Shown here in pieces: positions 9,103-18,196 of a stretch of 64,000 nucleotides of DNA. Location: NCBI GenBank assembly GCA_018604165.1, contig CP075895.1, forward strand, positions 310,001-374,000, in the 5' to 3' direction. Each line of letters starts with the position of its first letter. Position 1 is the first letter of the stretch. The notes below the pieces were generated by a model. The model was not told the origin of the DNA. It made no database searches and worked only from the letters and a program-made list of their open reading frames with translations. The translations under genes were made by a program, and so were the position numbers. The DNA is from Chitinophagaceae bacterium LGM1 (GTDB lineage Bacteria > Bacteroidota > Bacteroidia > Chitinophagales > Chitinophagaceae).

Positions 9103-10823
9103 GTGCATTCTACGATATATGGATAAGTAACCGAATGGTAAAACCACAGCACTGCAGATTAGATAATGCTGATTGGATAGCAGATAGTGGCTTGCCTGCA
9201 ACATGGATGAGCTTACCGCACAATGAGGAGTATGTAAAAACCTATTCGACAGAAGATGCTTTTATAAAAGTGATAGGTAGTTTTTATAATGATACCAATA
9301 TTGAAAGGCTACTGACATCTTGTATAGATTATATAGATAACGGTAGGCACTTTGCTGAGCCTGCAGGACATTATATATTATTTGTGTACAGGAAAACTAC
9401 TAAGACGTATCATGTATTTACAAACAGGCTGGGTACGTATCATGTGTATTGGTCTTCGGTAGATGGTATAAATACTATCAGTACTTATTACATGGGGCTT
9501 GCAAAATCTGCTACCACAAAAACACTTGATTGGGAAGGTATAACAGGCTTTATGGCAATGGGCTTCTTCCCAGGTAATACTACTTATCTCGAAGGTATTA
9601 ATATTTTAGAGCCTGCATCGTATTACGTATTTAATGAGCAACTTGATATGGTTGCGCATAAAAGATATTGGGAATGGGAGTATAACCCGACTGAAAGAAA
9701 GCTAAGTGAATTGCAGGATGAGTTTGATTCTATACTAGGTAGCATATTATGCTCTACAACGAATAATATGAAAGTTGCACTGCCTATTTCTGGCGGACTT
9801 GACTCGCGCACCTTAGCGGGTATTTTAAGTAAGCATAGTGCAGCAAAATCAATATGGTCTTATTCATACGGATTTAATAAAGGCTCACAAGAAATAAAGA
9901 TTGCATCGAAAATTGCTGATGCAACAAATTTTGAGTTTAACGGCTACGTAGTTCCACCATATTTATTTGACAAAGCGGACGCCATTACAGATGCAGTAGA
10001 ACTGTTTCAGTATATAGACGGTACAAGGCAGGCGAGCGTATTGCAGCCATTACAGGAACGAGCAGATGTTGCAGTAGGTGGGCATTGGGGCGATGTGTGG
10101 ATGGATGATATGGGTATGAGTGAGATGGATGAATCAACTTTTTTCAACAAAAAAATCATCAAGAAAGGCAGTGAGTGGTTATTAGAAAAAATTTGTAAAC
10201 CACACTATGCTAACTATGATAGTTTTCTGAAGAACTACTTTAATAATTGGACATATAACTATCGTCATATTGCAGATGCAGACTACAGAATGAAGATTTT
10301 TAAGACAGACCAGTGGTCTTTTAGGTGGACAATACCCAGCATCAGAATGTATCAGGCGGCGGTAATGCCTGTATTACCTTTTTATGACAAGCGGATAGTA
10401 GATTTCTTCAGTACTATTCCAACCCATGTATTGAAGAGTAGAGAATTTCAAGTAAAATACCTAAAAACGTATCATCCTAAACTCGCTGCTATTACATGGC
10501 AGGAGTATGATAGTAATTTGTACAATTACAAGCAATTCAATAATAGAAACATTGCATACAGAGCAGTGAAAAAAGTACAATCATTATTATCTGCTAAGAA
10601 ACCAATAACCAGAAACTGGGAATTGTTCTATCTGAGCGAAGAAGGCAGAAAAGGATTGGAAGAAATATTACTACAAAATAAACCACTTTTGGATATAGTG
10701 CCTGAAAATATAATCAGGGAATTATTGAATGATTTATATGATTACCCCAATGCATCAAACGGATATAAAATATCTATGCTGCATACATTGGCGAGGTTTA
10801 TGAAAAACGTATTCGGTGAATGA
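9099..10823 (+). CDS. Asparagine-synthase-like amidotransferase lacking the N-terminal Cys
   Basis: A 574-residue protein with the two-domain plan of class B asparagine synthetases: an N-terminal Ntn-like region to about residue 190 and a C-terminal ATP-pyrophosphatase domain with the PP-loop SGGLDS (residues 231-236). A glutaminase nucleophile Cys2 is absent: the chain starts MSAFYD and no nearby upstream start restores it. It may therefore use free ammonia or only adenylate its substrate. In polysaccharide loci such proteins (for example WbpS in Pseudomonas O6) are linked to uronamide formation, which would fit the uronic acid genes here. The start is GTG, coupled on both sides by 4-bp overlaps. 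Confidence 0.8.
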   Translation: MSAFYDIWISNRMVKPQHCRLDNADWIADSGLPATWMSLPHNEEYVKTYSTEDAFIKVIGSFYNDTNIERLLTSCIDYIDNGRHFAEPAGHYILFVYRKTTKTYHVFTNRLGTYHVYWSSVDGINTISTYYMGLAKSATTKTLDWEGITGFMAMGFFPGNTTYLEGINILEPASYYVFNEQLDMVAHKRYWEWEYNPTERKLSELQDEFDSILGSILCSTTNNMKVALPISGGLDSRTLAGILSKHSAAKSIWSYSYGFNKGSQEIKIASKIADATNFEFNGYVVPPYLFDKADAITDAVELFQYIDGTRQASVLQPLQERADVAVGGHWGDVWMDDMGMSEMDESTFFNKKIIKKGSEWLLEKICKPHYANYDSFLKNYFNNWTYNYRHIADADYRMKIFKTDQWSFRWTIPSIRMYQAAVMPVLPFYDKRIVDFFSTIPTHVLKSREFQVKYLKTYHPKLAAITWQEYDSNLYNYKQFNNRNIAYRAVKKVQSLLSAKKPITRNWELFYLSEEGRKGLEEILLQNKPLLDIVPENIIRELLNDLYDYPNASNGYKISMLHTLARFMKNVFGE

Positions 10824-12022
10824 GCAGTAAGCCCACAATACTATTGGTAATGCACAATGTGCCGCTGGATTCCAGTTTTCTGACAGCAAAATTTATCGGC
10901 TTGTCAGAACATTTGAATGTGCATTTGCTGGTATGGGATGATGTTAGTAATATCAATAAGTTTATACAAGTCAATAAGCTACCACAAGCGTATAAAAGAC
11001 GAATACATAGTGGTTACACAAAGAGTAATGCTGTAGCCAGTATGTTGCAATGGATAGGTTGCTTTTTTACCTCTGTAAAAATGCGCAAGTATATTTTGCA
11101 TAGTAATGGGAGCTTGATAGAGAAAATAAAATATACACTTACTTACCTGCCAGTAATAAATGTACAGCCCGATGTTGTTCATTTTGAATTCGGCACAATA
11201 GCAAAGGCTGGTATTGTGTTGCGCGAGTTTACAGATGCAAAATTGAGTGTTAGTTTCAGGGGGTATGATTTGAACTATGCAGGTATAGACAGCAAGGATT
11301 ATTACAATGACGTTTGGGATAATATAGATGCTTGTCATTTCTTAGGGCAAGACTTGAAAGACAGAGCTATAGCAAGAGGGTATAGAGCAAATAAAATGGA
11401 AACACTGATACCTCCGGCTATTGATACAGTTTTTTTTGAACCTATGTTTGAAGCAAAACCTTATCAAAAATTACAGCTGATAAGCGTTGGTAGATTGGTC
11501 TGGAAGAAAGGATATGAGTATGCAATAAGAGCTGCTACATTACTAAAACAAAAAGGCATTTCTTTTGAATACAAAATAATAGGAGAAGGTAATCATAGAC
11601 AAGCACTGGAGTTTATCATTAAAGAATCTGGTTTGGAGAAAGAAGTAAAGCTATTTGGTGAACAAAGCAGAGAAGAGATAAAAAGTGAATTAGCACAAGC
11701 ACATATATTTATACACCCTGCTATATCAGAGGGCTTTTCAAATGCAGTACTGGAAGCGCAAGCGATGGCATTGCCGGTAATTTGTACAGATGCTGATGGA
11801 TTGACTGAAAATATTGCTGATGGCACAACAGGCTATATTGTGCCAAAGTGGGATGAACAAGCAATAGCAGAGAAAGTTGAAATGCTCTGGAATGACAAAG
11901 CCCACATAGAAGAAATGGGCAAAGCAGGTGCAGAGAGAGTACAAGAGCATTTTACGATTGAAAAACAAATAGCTTCATTTGTAACATTTTATCATCAATT
12001 ATCGGGTGCAGGTAAGGATTGA
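10820..12022 (+). CDS. GT4-family glycosyltransferase
   Basis: A 400-residue GT-B enzyme. The C-terminal domain starts near residue 215 with LQLISVGRLVWKKGYEYAI and carries the EX7E motif (E304, E312) in EGFSNAVLEAQAM. The N-terminal domain has the acceptor-side HFEFGTIAKAG and SFRGYDLNY segments common in exopolysaccharide transferases of the AmsK/colanic-acid WcaL type. It is coupled to the amidotransferase gene by ATGA and overlaps the next gene by 17 bp. Sugar specificity is unknown. Confidence 0.86.
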   Translation: MSSKPTILLVMHNVPLDSSFLTAKFIGLSEHLNVHLLVWDDVSNINKFIQVNKLPQAYKRRIHSGYTKSNAVASMLQWIGCFFTSVKMRKYILHSNGSLIEKIKYTLTYLPVINVQPDVVHFEFGTIAKAGIVLREFTDAKLSVSFRGYDLNYAGIDSKDYYNDVWDNIDACHFLGQDLKDRAIARGYRANKMETLIPPAIDTVFFEPMFEAKPYQKLQLISVGRLVWKKGYEYAIRAATLLKQKGISFEYKIIGEGNHRQALEFIIKESGLEKEVKLFGEQSREEIKSELAQAHIFIHPAISEGFSNAVLEAQAMALPVICTDADGLTENIADGTTGYIVPKWDEQAIAEKVEMLWNDKAHIEEMGKAGAERVQEHFTIEKQIASFVTFYHQLSGAGKD

Positions 12023-13595
12023 TTTGATATACATAGGTGCAGTAAATACTTTGCAATGGCAACATGGCGAAGTGTATTACACAGCAGATAGTGTATCAGA
12101 TATTTATGAATCATTAAATACTGTACGCAAACAATCAACTTCAGAATGGGTGTTGCTATGGCATGAAGACAACGGACTTGCAAATGAAGAATTCGTAAAG
12201 CTGCTGATAACGCAAAAAGTTGATGTATGGCATGCTGGATTGAAAATGGGTATGCAAGGATTGCCGGACGCTATCAATTACATCAATCCCGCTTGGGTAT
12301 ATAATAAAGATGCAAGCCCGGATATAGAAAGTTCGTCATTCAGGTTGAGTATTTATGCTTGCTTGATGAAAAGAGCGTTGCTGCAATATGTATGTGATTT
12401 GCAGTTGGATAAATACATATCTACGCGTATGCTTGGTATTGCCATGGGCTATGCATTGATAAAACAAGGAGCTGTTATGCGGCATCATCCTGGTTTGGTA
12501 CGTACTGTTGCCAAGCCTGTTAATGCGCCTGCTATGGATGAATGGATATTTGTAAAACAATTCTTCCCGAAAAAATGGCAGTGGTGGGTTGCTTATAATA
12601 AAAAAGGAGTAGCACAGAACATCAGGTATTTAATCACAACAAAAAATATTCACTACAAACATCTACAACCCGCTATTCATGCATCTGATAATCATGTAAC
12701 GGCGGAATATAATACAGTATCTGTACTGGCACCTACTTTAGACAGGTATAGCTATCTGCATAATGAGTTGGAGCAGTTATCTGTACAAACTATAAAACCA
12801 ATAGAGGTATTAATAACAGACCAGACGGACAGCGACAGGCGACAGGATATTGACACTGAAAAGTACCCGGAGCTACAAATAAAATGTTTTCCACAATCAG
12901 AAAAAGGCCAGTGTATTGCCTGGAATAAATTGTTGGAAGAAGCAAAAGGGGAGTACGTATTATTTCTTGGTGATGATGCAGACAATATTACAGCTCGATT
13001 TATTGAAAAATTACTAAGTACATCACAACGCTATGATGCTGATATAGTAGCATCAAACGTTGTAGAAATAGGATTACCCGAAAAGAAACTTAATCCATAC
13101 TATTATATGTCAGACACTTTTCCTATTACATTAGCAAAACGTGATGTTGTAGAGAAAGCTGGCAACATGGATATGTTCTTCAATAAAAACATACGCGCAG
13201 ATTACGACCTTGCATTGCGTTGTCATGCAAACGGCGCGTTAATGATATTTGATTCATCAGCCATCATACATCATCACAGAGCACCAGTAGGCGGCTTGCG
13301 AACACACAAAGCAAGGACAATTACAAACAGACTATCTAAAAACTCCATTACACGTTTTGCAGAACCAACCAGTTCTGAATTGTTTTTAGTAAAAAAACAC
13401 TTTGATAAAAAGCAATTCAAGATGTTTGTAAGGATAAAATATTTTGATCAGTTGGTAGTAAGCGGTAGTGTTTTCAGAAAGCTATTGAGGTTATTAGTCT
13501 TTGTATTTAAAATACCTGGATTTATTAAAAGGTATAACAACAACCTTTCGTTGGCCAATAATGAATTAAAGCAGCGGGGCTTGTTCAAATATTAA
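12006..13595 (+). CDS. Two-part glycosyltransferase with C-terminal GT2 domain
   Basis: A 529-residue protein. From about residue 238 (TVSVLAPTLDRYSYLHNEL) it is a GT-A family 2 glycosyltransferase with a DXD-like metal site (GDDAD, D323-D326), a NIRADYDLALRC segment and HHHRAP near the end of the domain. The first 225 residues also have a weak GT2 flavour (SEWVLLWHEDN, ACLMKRALL, HHPGLV) but no clear DXD, so they may be a decayed second GT-A domain. The start is GTG at 12006, overlapping the preceding gene. About 70 C-terminal residues include a basic amphipathic stretch that may touch the membrane. Confidence 0.78.
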   Translation: MQVRIDLIYIGAVNTLQWQHGEVYYTADSVSDIYESLNTVRKQSTSEWVLLWHEDNGLANEEFVKLLITQKVDVWHAGLKMGMQGLPDAINYINPAWVYNKDASPDIESSSFRLSIYACLMKRALLQYVCDLQLDKYISTRMLGIAMGYALIKQGAVMRHHPGLVRTVAKPVNAPAMDEWIFVKQFFPKKWQWWVAYNKKGVAQNIRYLITTKNIHYKHLQPAIHASDNHVTAEYNTVSVLAPTLDRYSYLHNELEQLSVQTIKPIEVLITDQTDSDRRQDIDTEKYPELQIKCFPQSEKGQCIAWNKLLEEAKGEYVLFLGDDADNITARFIEKLLSTSQRYDADIVASNVVEIGLPEKKLNPYYYMSDTFPITLAKRDVVEKAGNMDMFFNKNIRADYDLALRCHANGALMIFDSSAIIHHHRAPVGGLRTHKARTITNRLSKNSITRFAEPTSSELFLVKKHFDKKQFKMFVRIKYFDQLVVSGSVFRKLLRLLVFVFKIPGFIKRYNNNLSLANNELKQRGLFKY

Positions 13596-13596
13596 C

Positions 13597-14694
13597 GTGC
13601 AGTATCTTATTATCAGTTCAGAATTTCCCCCCGGTCCTGGTGGCATAGGTATGCATGCTTATTGTATGGCAAAAGGGTTGTTGCATAATGGTGTAGGTGT
13701 AACAGTAGTTTGCAGTATGGATTATGCAACGGAAGATGAGGTAAATAATTTTTTATCGCAATTACCAAATGGGCTGCAAGTAGAAAGAATTAAACGAAGA
13801 GGCATACTCACCTACACCCATCGGATAAGAACGATATATACACAGTGCCGGACAAATAAATATGATAAGATAATACTTACAGGTCGTTTTTCTTTGTGGA
13901 TGGGTTGGTTGTTGAAAATGATTTTCGCTAAAAGGGTACAAACAATTTGTTTTATACATGGTTCTGAATTGAATATGGGCAGTAGTATGGCGAAGTGGGT
14001 TACAAAGAAATCATTGCAAATGGCTGATGTGTGCTATGCGGTTTCGGGATATACAAAATCACTCATCGAACAATCGGGTATTAAAAGAGAGATACGTGTT
14101 TTGCCAAACGGCTTGGATAAAAACGTATGGCAGGATATGGATAGCGTACAACCATTTGCTTGGCAAGGTAGCCCGAAACTATTGACAGTTGGTAGCATTA
14201 CACAACGCAAGGGGCAGCACAACGTTATTAACGCTTTAGCTGTTGTAAAAGAAAAATATCCTGATGTACATTATCATATTGTTGGTAAGGGCGATAAGAA
14301 GGTATTAGAACCTTTGATTGCCCGATTAGGTTTGGAAGAAAATGTAACATTTCATGGTAAGCTGAATGATGCGGATGTAAAAAGAGCATATCGCTCAGCA
14401 GATATACTATGTATGCTAAGCGAAGCAACAGAAAAAGGTGATGTTGAGGGTTTTGGCATTGCTGTGTTGGAAGCGAATATAGCAGGAGTACCTGCTATTG
14501 GCAGTCTATCATCAGGATTGGAAGATGCTATACAAGATGGAGTAACGGGTACATTAATAAATCCGTACAAACCACAAGAGCTACTTGATGCAATAGGTGA
14601 TTTGTTGAGTAAGGATAAAATTACCTTTGCTGCTAATTGCAAAGCGTGGGCAATGCAACATGATTGGGATGTACTGGCTAAAAAACTATTATGA
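13597..14694 (+). CDS. GT4-family glycosyltransferase
   Basis: A 365-residue GT-B enzyme of the GT4 family. It opens YLIISSEFPPGPGGIGMHAY, the glycine-rich loop expected at the N terminus. The C-terminal domain has SPKLLTVGSITQRKGQ and the EX7E motif (E284, E292) in EGFGIAVLEAN, with a basic residue pattern typical of phosphate contacts. The start is GTG at 13597, one base after the upstream stop. It is coupled to the next gene by ATGA. It resembles mannosyl- or glucosyl-type PimB-like transferases, but the donor cannot be fixed from the sequence. Confidence 0.87.
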   Translation: MQYLIISSEFPPGPGGIGMHAYCMAKGLLHNGVGVTVVCSMDYATEDEVNNFLSQLPNGLQVERIKRRGILTYTHRIRTIYTQCRTNKYDKIILTGRFSLWMGWLLKMIFAKRVQTICFIHGSELNMGSSMAKWVTKKSLQMADVCYAVSGYTKSLIEQSGIKREIRVLPNGLDKNVWQDMDSVQPFAWQGSPKLLTVGSITQRKGQHNVINALAVVKEKYPDVHYHIVGKGDKKVLEPLIARLGLEENVTFHGKLNDADVKRAYRSADILCMLSEATEKGDVEGFGIAVLEANIAGVPAIGSLSSGLEDAIQDGVTGTLINPYKPQELLDAIGDLLSKDKITFAANCKAWAMQHDWDVLAKKLL

Positions 14695-15809
14695 GAATAC
14701 TAGTCATTTCTCATACAGAACATTATACTGATGCAAACGGAAACATTGTTGGCTGGGGGGCTACTGTAAAAGAGCTTAATGCGTTGGCTGATGCTTTTGG
14801 TGAGGTAGTACACATAGCATGTATACACAAAAAAAATGCACCAGCGAGCGCTTTGCCATATCAAGCAAATGTCAGGTTTGTGCCTATACAACCATTTGGT
14901 GGCAAGGGGTTGTTAAATAAGATATCTATTCTTACAACGGCAATAAAAAATCTACGTATTATAAGTAGAGAGTTGAAGAACGCAGATGTTTTTCAGTTTA
15001 GAGCGCCTACTTCAATTGGCTTGTATATTATCCCATTTCTTACATTTTTCTCTAAAAAAAAGGGTTGGTATAAATATGCTGGTAATTGGGTTCATAAAAA
15101 TCCGCCACTATCATATCGCTTGCAAAAATGGATGTTGCTCCGTTTGCAAAAAAGTAAGATAACCATAAATGGTAATTGGCATAATCAACCTGCGCATTGC
15201 GTAAGTTTCGAGAATCCATGTATCACCAATGAGGAAAGGCTAACAGGCAAAGCCATTGCAGAGGGAAGACTTTTTAACAAACCACTCAAATTGTGCTATG
15301 TCGGCAGGCTGGATGCAGAAAAAGGAGTTTATGATATATTAAATGCACTATATAATTGCACAGTTAAAAGCATATTTGATAGTTTAACCATTGTAGGCGA
15401 TGGGTCTGAGTATGAGAAGATACAGCAGGAATCGCAAGCTATTGGAATACCCATAAAATTGCTTGGTGCTTTAAGCCACGACAGTGTGATGGAAATATAT
15501 AAACATTGTGATTTCATTTTGTTGCCGAGTAAATCTGAAGGTTTTCCGAAAGTGATTGCTGAAGCGGCAAATTATGGTTGCATACCCATCGTTTCAGATG
15601 TTTCAGCAATAGGCCAGTATATTAATGATAGCAACGGTTTTTTGTGGAAGCAAGAAAAAGAGTCTTTTACGACATTTTTTAACAAGCTATGTTTTGATGA
15701 TGCGAAGAAATTGCAAGCCTTGTCATTACAAGCATACAAGATGGCAGCCATGTTCACGTATGATGCCTATATTGAAAAGCTACGCAAACATATATTAGTT
15801 GACAACTAA
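14691..15809 (+). CDS. GT4-family glycosyltransferase
   Basis: A 372-residue GT-B enzyme. The N-terminal part (MRILVISHTEHYTDANGNIVG) is less typical, but the C-terminal domain is clear: LKLCYVGRLDAEKGVYDIL near residue 202 and the EX7E motif (E283, E291) in EGFPKVIAEAANYG. A hydrophobic stretch around SIGLYIIPFLTFFSKKKGW could associate with the membrane. It overlaps the gene before it by 4 bp and the polymerase gene after it by 11 bp. Confidence 0.85.
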   Translation: MRILVISHTEHYTDANGNIVGWGATVKELNALADAFGEVVHIACIHKKNAPASALPYQANVRFVPIQPFGGKGLLNKISILTTAIKNLRIISRELKNADVFQFRAPTSIGLYIIPFLTFFSKKKGWYKYAGNWVHKNPPLSYRLQKWMLLRLQKSKITINGNWHNQPAHCVSFENPCITNEERLTGKAIAEGRLFNKPLKLCYVGRLDAEKGVYDILNALYNCTVKSIFDSLTIVGDGSEYEKIQQESQAIGIPIKLLGALSHDSVMEIYKHCDFILLPSKSEGFPKVIAEAANYGCIPIVSDVSAIGQYINDSNGFLWKQEKESFTTFFNKLCFDDAKKLQALSLQAYKMAAMFTYDAYIEKLRKHILVDN

Positions 15810-17178
15810 CCAAACACTATATTACCATACACACATCAACATTGTGCAGTTGATTGGCTTGTTATTAGCTGGGGCAATATCTGTGTATGTTCCTGTATTC
15901 GTCAGCATTGTTTGGCTGCTGGTTATTTTATACGCTATATACGGATTGCTGGTAAATGATAGTAAGTGGATATGGTATGGTATTGTTGCATCGCCTGCAT
16001 TAGAGGTATGGGGACGCATGAGCAGGGCTGCTTTTCTACCGCACGAGTTGGGTAAGTATTATCTGTTATTTGCCATCTTCTTATTATCGATACAACATGC
16101 CAAAAGACAGTCTGCAAGGCCGCTGTATCATGCCGGTGGTATAATGCTGCTGATATTACTGCCAAGTATTATTGTAGGGCTTAGCAGTTTCGATTGGGAA
16201 GCTTGGGTGCTGAATGTTTTTGGCATTATCGAAATGGCACTTTTGCTGATATTTGCATCAAGAGAAAGATGGGAGATAAATAAATTCTGCCGTGTGTTGC
16301 AATTCGGGCTAATGCCCATCATTCCTGTGTTGGTATATCTTATCATTAAAACACCAGACTTTGATAAAATAAATTTCTCACTCAGTTCAAACTTCAAAAC
16401 ATCTGGTGGTTTTGGTAGCAATCAGGTATCTACCATATTGGGTTTAGGTATGGTGTTTACAATGTTGCTGTTATTATTAAAACGCCCATTCTTCAATGTC
16501 AGATGGTTGAATTATGTATTAGTGATTGCATTATTGTTCAGAGGGTTTCTTACGTTTTCGAGAGGTGGTATGTTGGCGGCTGTAATTGGGGTTATCATTA
16601 CCTTTCTGCCCGTGGCATTGTCAAGTTTGCGCGCATTTTTCAGGTTTGCTTTTGTGTTGTTTATATTCGGCGGGTTGAGTGCTGTTATATTTTTAAAAGT
16701 AAATGAACTGACTAAAAATCAGTTGCTGTTACGCTATAAAGGCGAAACAATAGGCACGCTGGCTGGGGATAAAAAAAGAACATTGAACACCATTACATCA
16801 GGTAGGCTGAACATTGCAACAACAGACTGGCAGATATTTAAGGACAATATAGTTTTTGGTGCAGGACCGGGTATGTCAAAAGATTTACGACCACAATATG
16901 GAGTAAGAGCTATTGCTTCTCATACAGAATATACAAGACTATTAAGTGAACATGGCATTGGTGGGGCTATTGCTATCGGTATATTAATACTGTTCCCGTT
17001 TTGGTGGGTACATAAACAACGAAGATTATTTTGGCGAGCCGTTACTACCGCACTTTTCGCCTTTGCATTACTAACGGCACTGCACTCTGCTATGCGCACC
17101 AATACTACAATAGTGTGTTATGTGCTGGCTGCCATACCTGTTTTTTATAAGTACAGAAAATCTGCCATTGCAAAATAG
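15799..17178 (+). CDS. O-antigen polymerase/ligase-like membrane protein (Wzy candidate)
   Basis: A 459-residue protein with about 11-12 membrane segments and a larger periplasmic loop around residues 300-400, the layout of the Wzy/WaaL superfamily (O-antigen ligase domain). The segment FLTFSRGGMLAAVIG contains the conserved SRGG of this domain. With the flippase and Wzc-like protein present it is the best candidate for the block polymerase, though a ligase role cannot be excluded. The start is TTG at 15799 inside the end of the preceding gene; no upstream ATG fits. It overlaps nothing downstream if the next gene starts at 17168. Confidence 0.83.
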   Translation: MTTNQTLYYHTHINIVQLIGLLLAGAISVYVPVFVSIVWLLVILYAIYGLLVNDSKWIWYGIVASPALEVWGRMSRAAFLPHELGKYYLLFAIFLLSIQHAKRQSARPLYHAGGIMLLILLPSIIVGLSSFDWEAWVLNVFGIIEMALLLIFASRERWEINKFCRVLQFGLMPIIPVLVYLIIKTPDFDKINFSLSSNFKTSGGFGSNQVSTILGLGMVFTMLLLLLKRPFFNVRWLNYVLVIALLFRGFLTFSRGGMLAAVIGVIITFLPVALSSLRAFFRFAFVLFIFGGLSAVIFLKVNELTKNQLLLRYKGETIGTLAGDKKRTLNTITSGRLNIATTDWQIFKDNIVFGAGPGMSKDLRPQYGVRAIASHTEYTRLLSEHGIGGAIAIGILILFPFWWVHKQRRLFWRAVTTALFAFALLTALHSAMRTNTTIVCYVLAAIPVFYKYRKSAIAK

Positions 17179-18196
17179 AGTTATCATAGTAGGGTTATTC
17201 AGTAATGCAGATACGGCACCTGTCACACAAGCATCCGTATTAGCAAACTCACTTGATAAGTATGGTGTTGAAGTGATTACAACCTCAAAGCACACAAGCA
17301 AGTGGAAGCGGTTATTGGATGTAATATTTACCATGCTGTTGAAACAAAGTCGTTATGATATTGCGATTGTACAATTTTATTCTGGCAATAGTTTTATATG
17401 GCAATATATAGCAGCACATCTGGCAAAATTGCTTGGTAAAAAGTTGATATTTACAGTACATGGCGGTGCTGTGCAACAAAAACTATCATCGAGCATTGGG
17501 AGTAGGTACAAAAGACTGTTGCTGAAAGCAGATATAATAACAGTACCCTCAGCCTATATGCAGCATGAGTTGAAAAAACATGGATTAACTGCGGTGCTGA
17601 TTGGAAATATCATTGACCTGAAACAATATCATTTTCAAGATAAACAGCAGCTATCGCCCAAGCTTATGTGGATGCGGGCGTTCAGTGATATTTACAACCC
17701 ATTATTGGCAGTGCGTGTAGTAAATGAATTAAAACAAAAATATCCTAATATAAAAATGATGATGGGTGGTCCTGATTTAGGGCTGCTTGATGAAACAAAG
17801 CAACTAATCAGTAAACTGAAACTTGAAAGTAATATAGAGATAGTGGGCTTCATGAATATGGACTTGAAACAATATTATGCTTCGCAATGCGATGTATATA
17901 TATCAACCAATCGTGTAGATAATGCACCCGTTACGTTTCTGGAGATGTGGGCTATGGGGTTGCCGGTTGTAAGTACTGATGTAGGTGGTATAAATAATTT
18001 ATTGGATAATGAAATAACCGGATTAGTTGTGAAAGATAGCGATTATAAAGAAATGGCTTCAGCAGTTGATCGATTGATAGAAGATAATATACTGGCGCAA
18101 AGTATTATCCATCAAGCAAGGTTGAAAGTTAAGAACTATGACGAAGAGGTGGTTGTGCCTAAATGGTCGGAGCTTCTAAATGGCATCAACAAATAA
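17168..18196 (+). CDS. GT4-family glycosyltransferase
   Basis: A 342-residue GT-B enzyme. The N-terminal domain has LIFTVHGGAVQQKL, the usual HGG loop, and the C-terminal domain has LMWMRAFSDIYNPLLAV and DNAPVTFLEMWAMGLPVVSTDVGG at the donor site, where one glutamate of the EX7E motif is replaced. The start was set at TTG 17168, overlapping the stop of the polymerase gene, because an ATG at 17120 would add residues that are read-through of another frame. It overlaps the next gene by one base (TAATG). Confidence 0.83.
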   Translation: MQNRVIIVGLFSNADTAPVTQASVLANSLDKYGVEVITTSKHTSKWKRLLDVIFTMLLKQSRYDIAIVQFYSGNSFIWQYIAAHLAKLLGKKLIFTVHGGAVQQKLSSSIGSRYKRLLLKADIITVPSAYMQHELKKHGLTAVLIGNIIDLKQYHFQDKQQLSPKLMWMRAFSDIYNPLLAVRVVNELKQKYPNIKMMMGGPDLGLLDETKQLISKLKLESNIEIVGFMNMDLKQYYASQCDVYISTNRVDNAPVTFLEMWAMGLPVVSTDVGGINNLLDNEITGLVVKDSDYKEMASAVDRLIEDNILAQSIIHQARLKVKNYDEEVVVPKWSELLNGINK

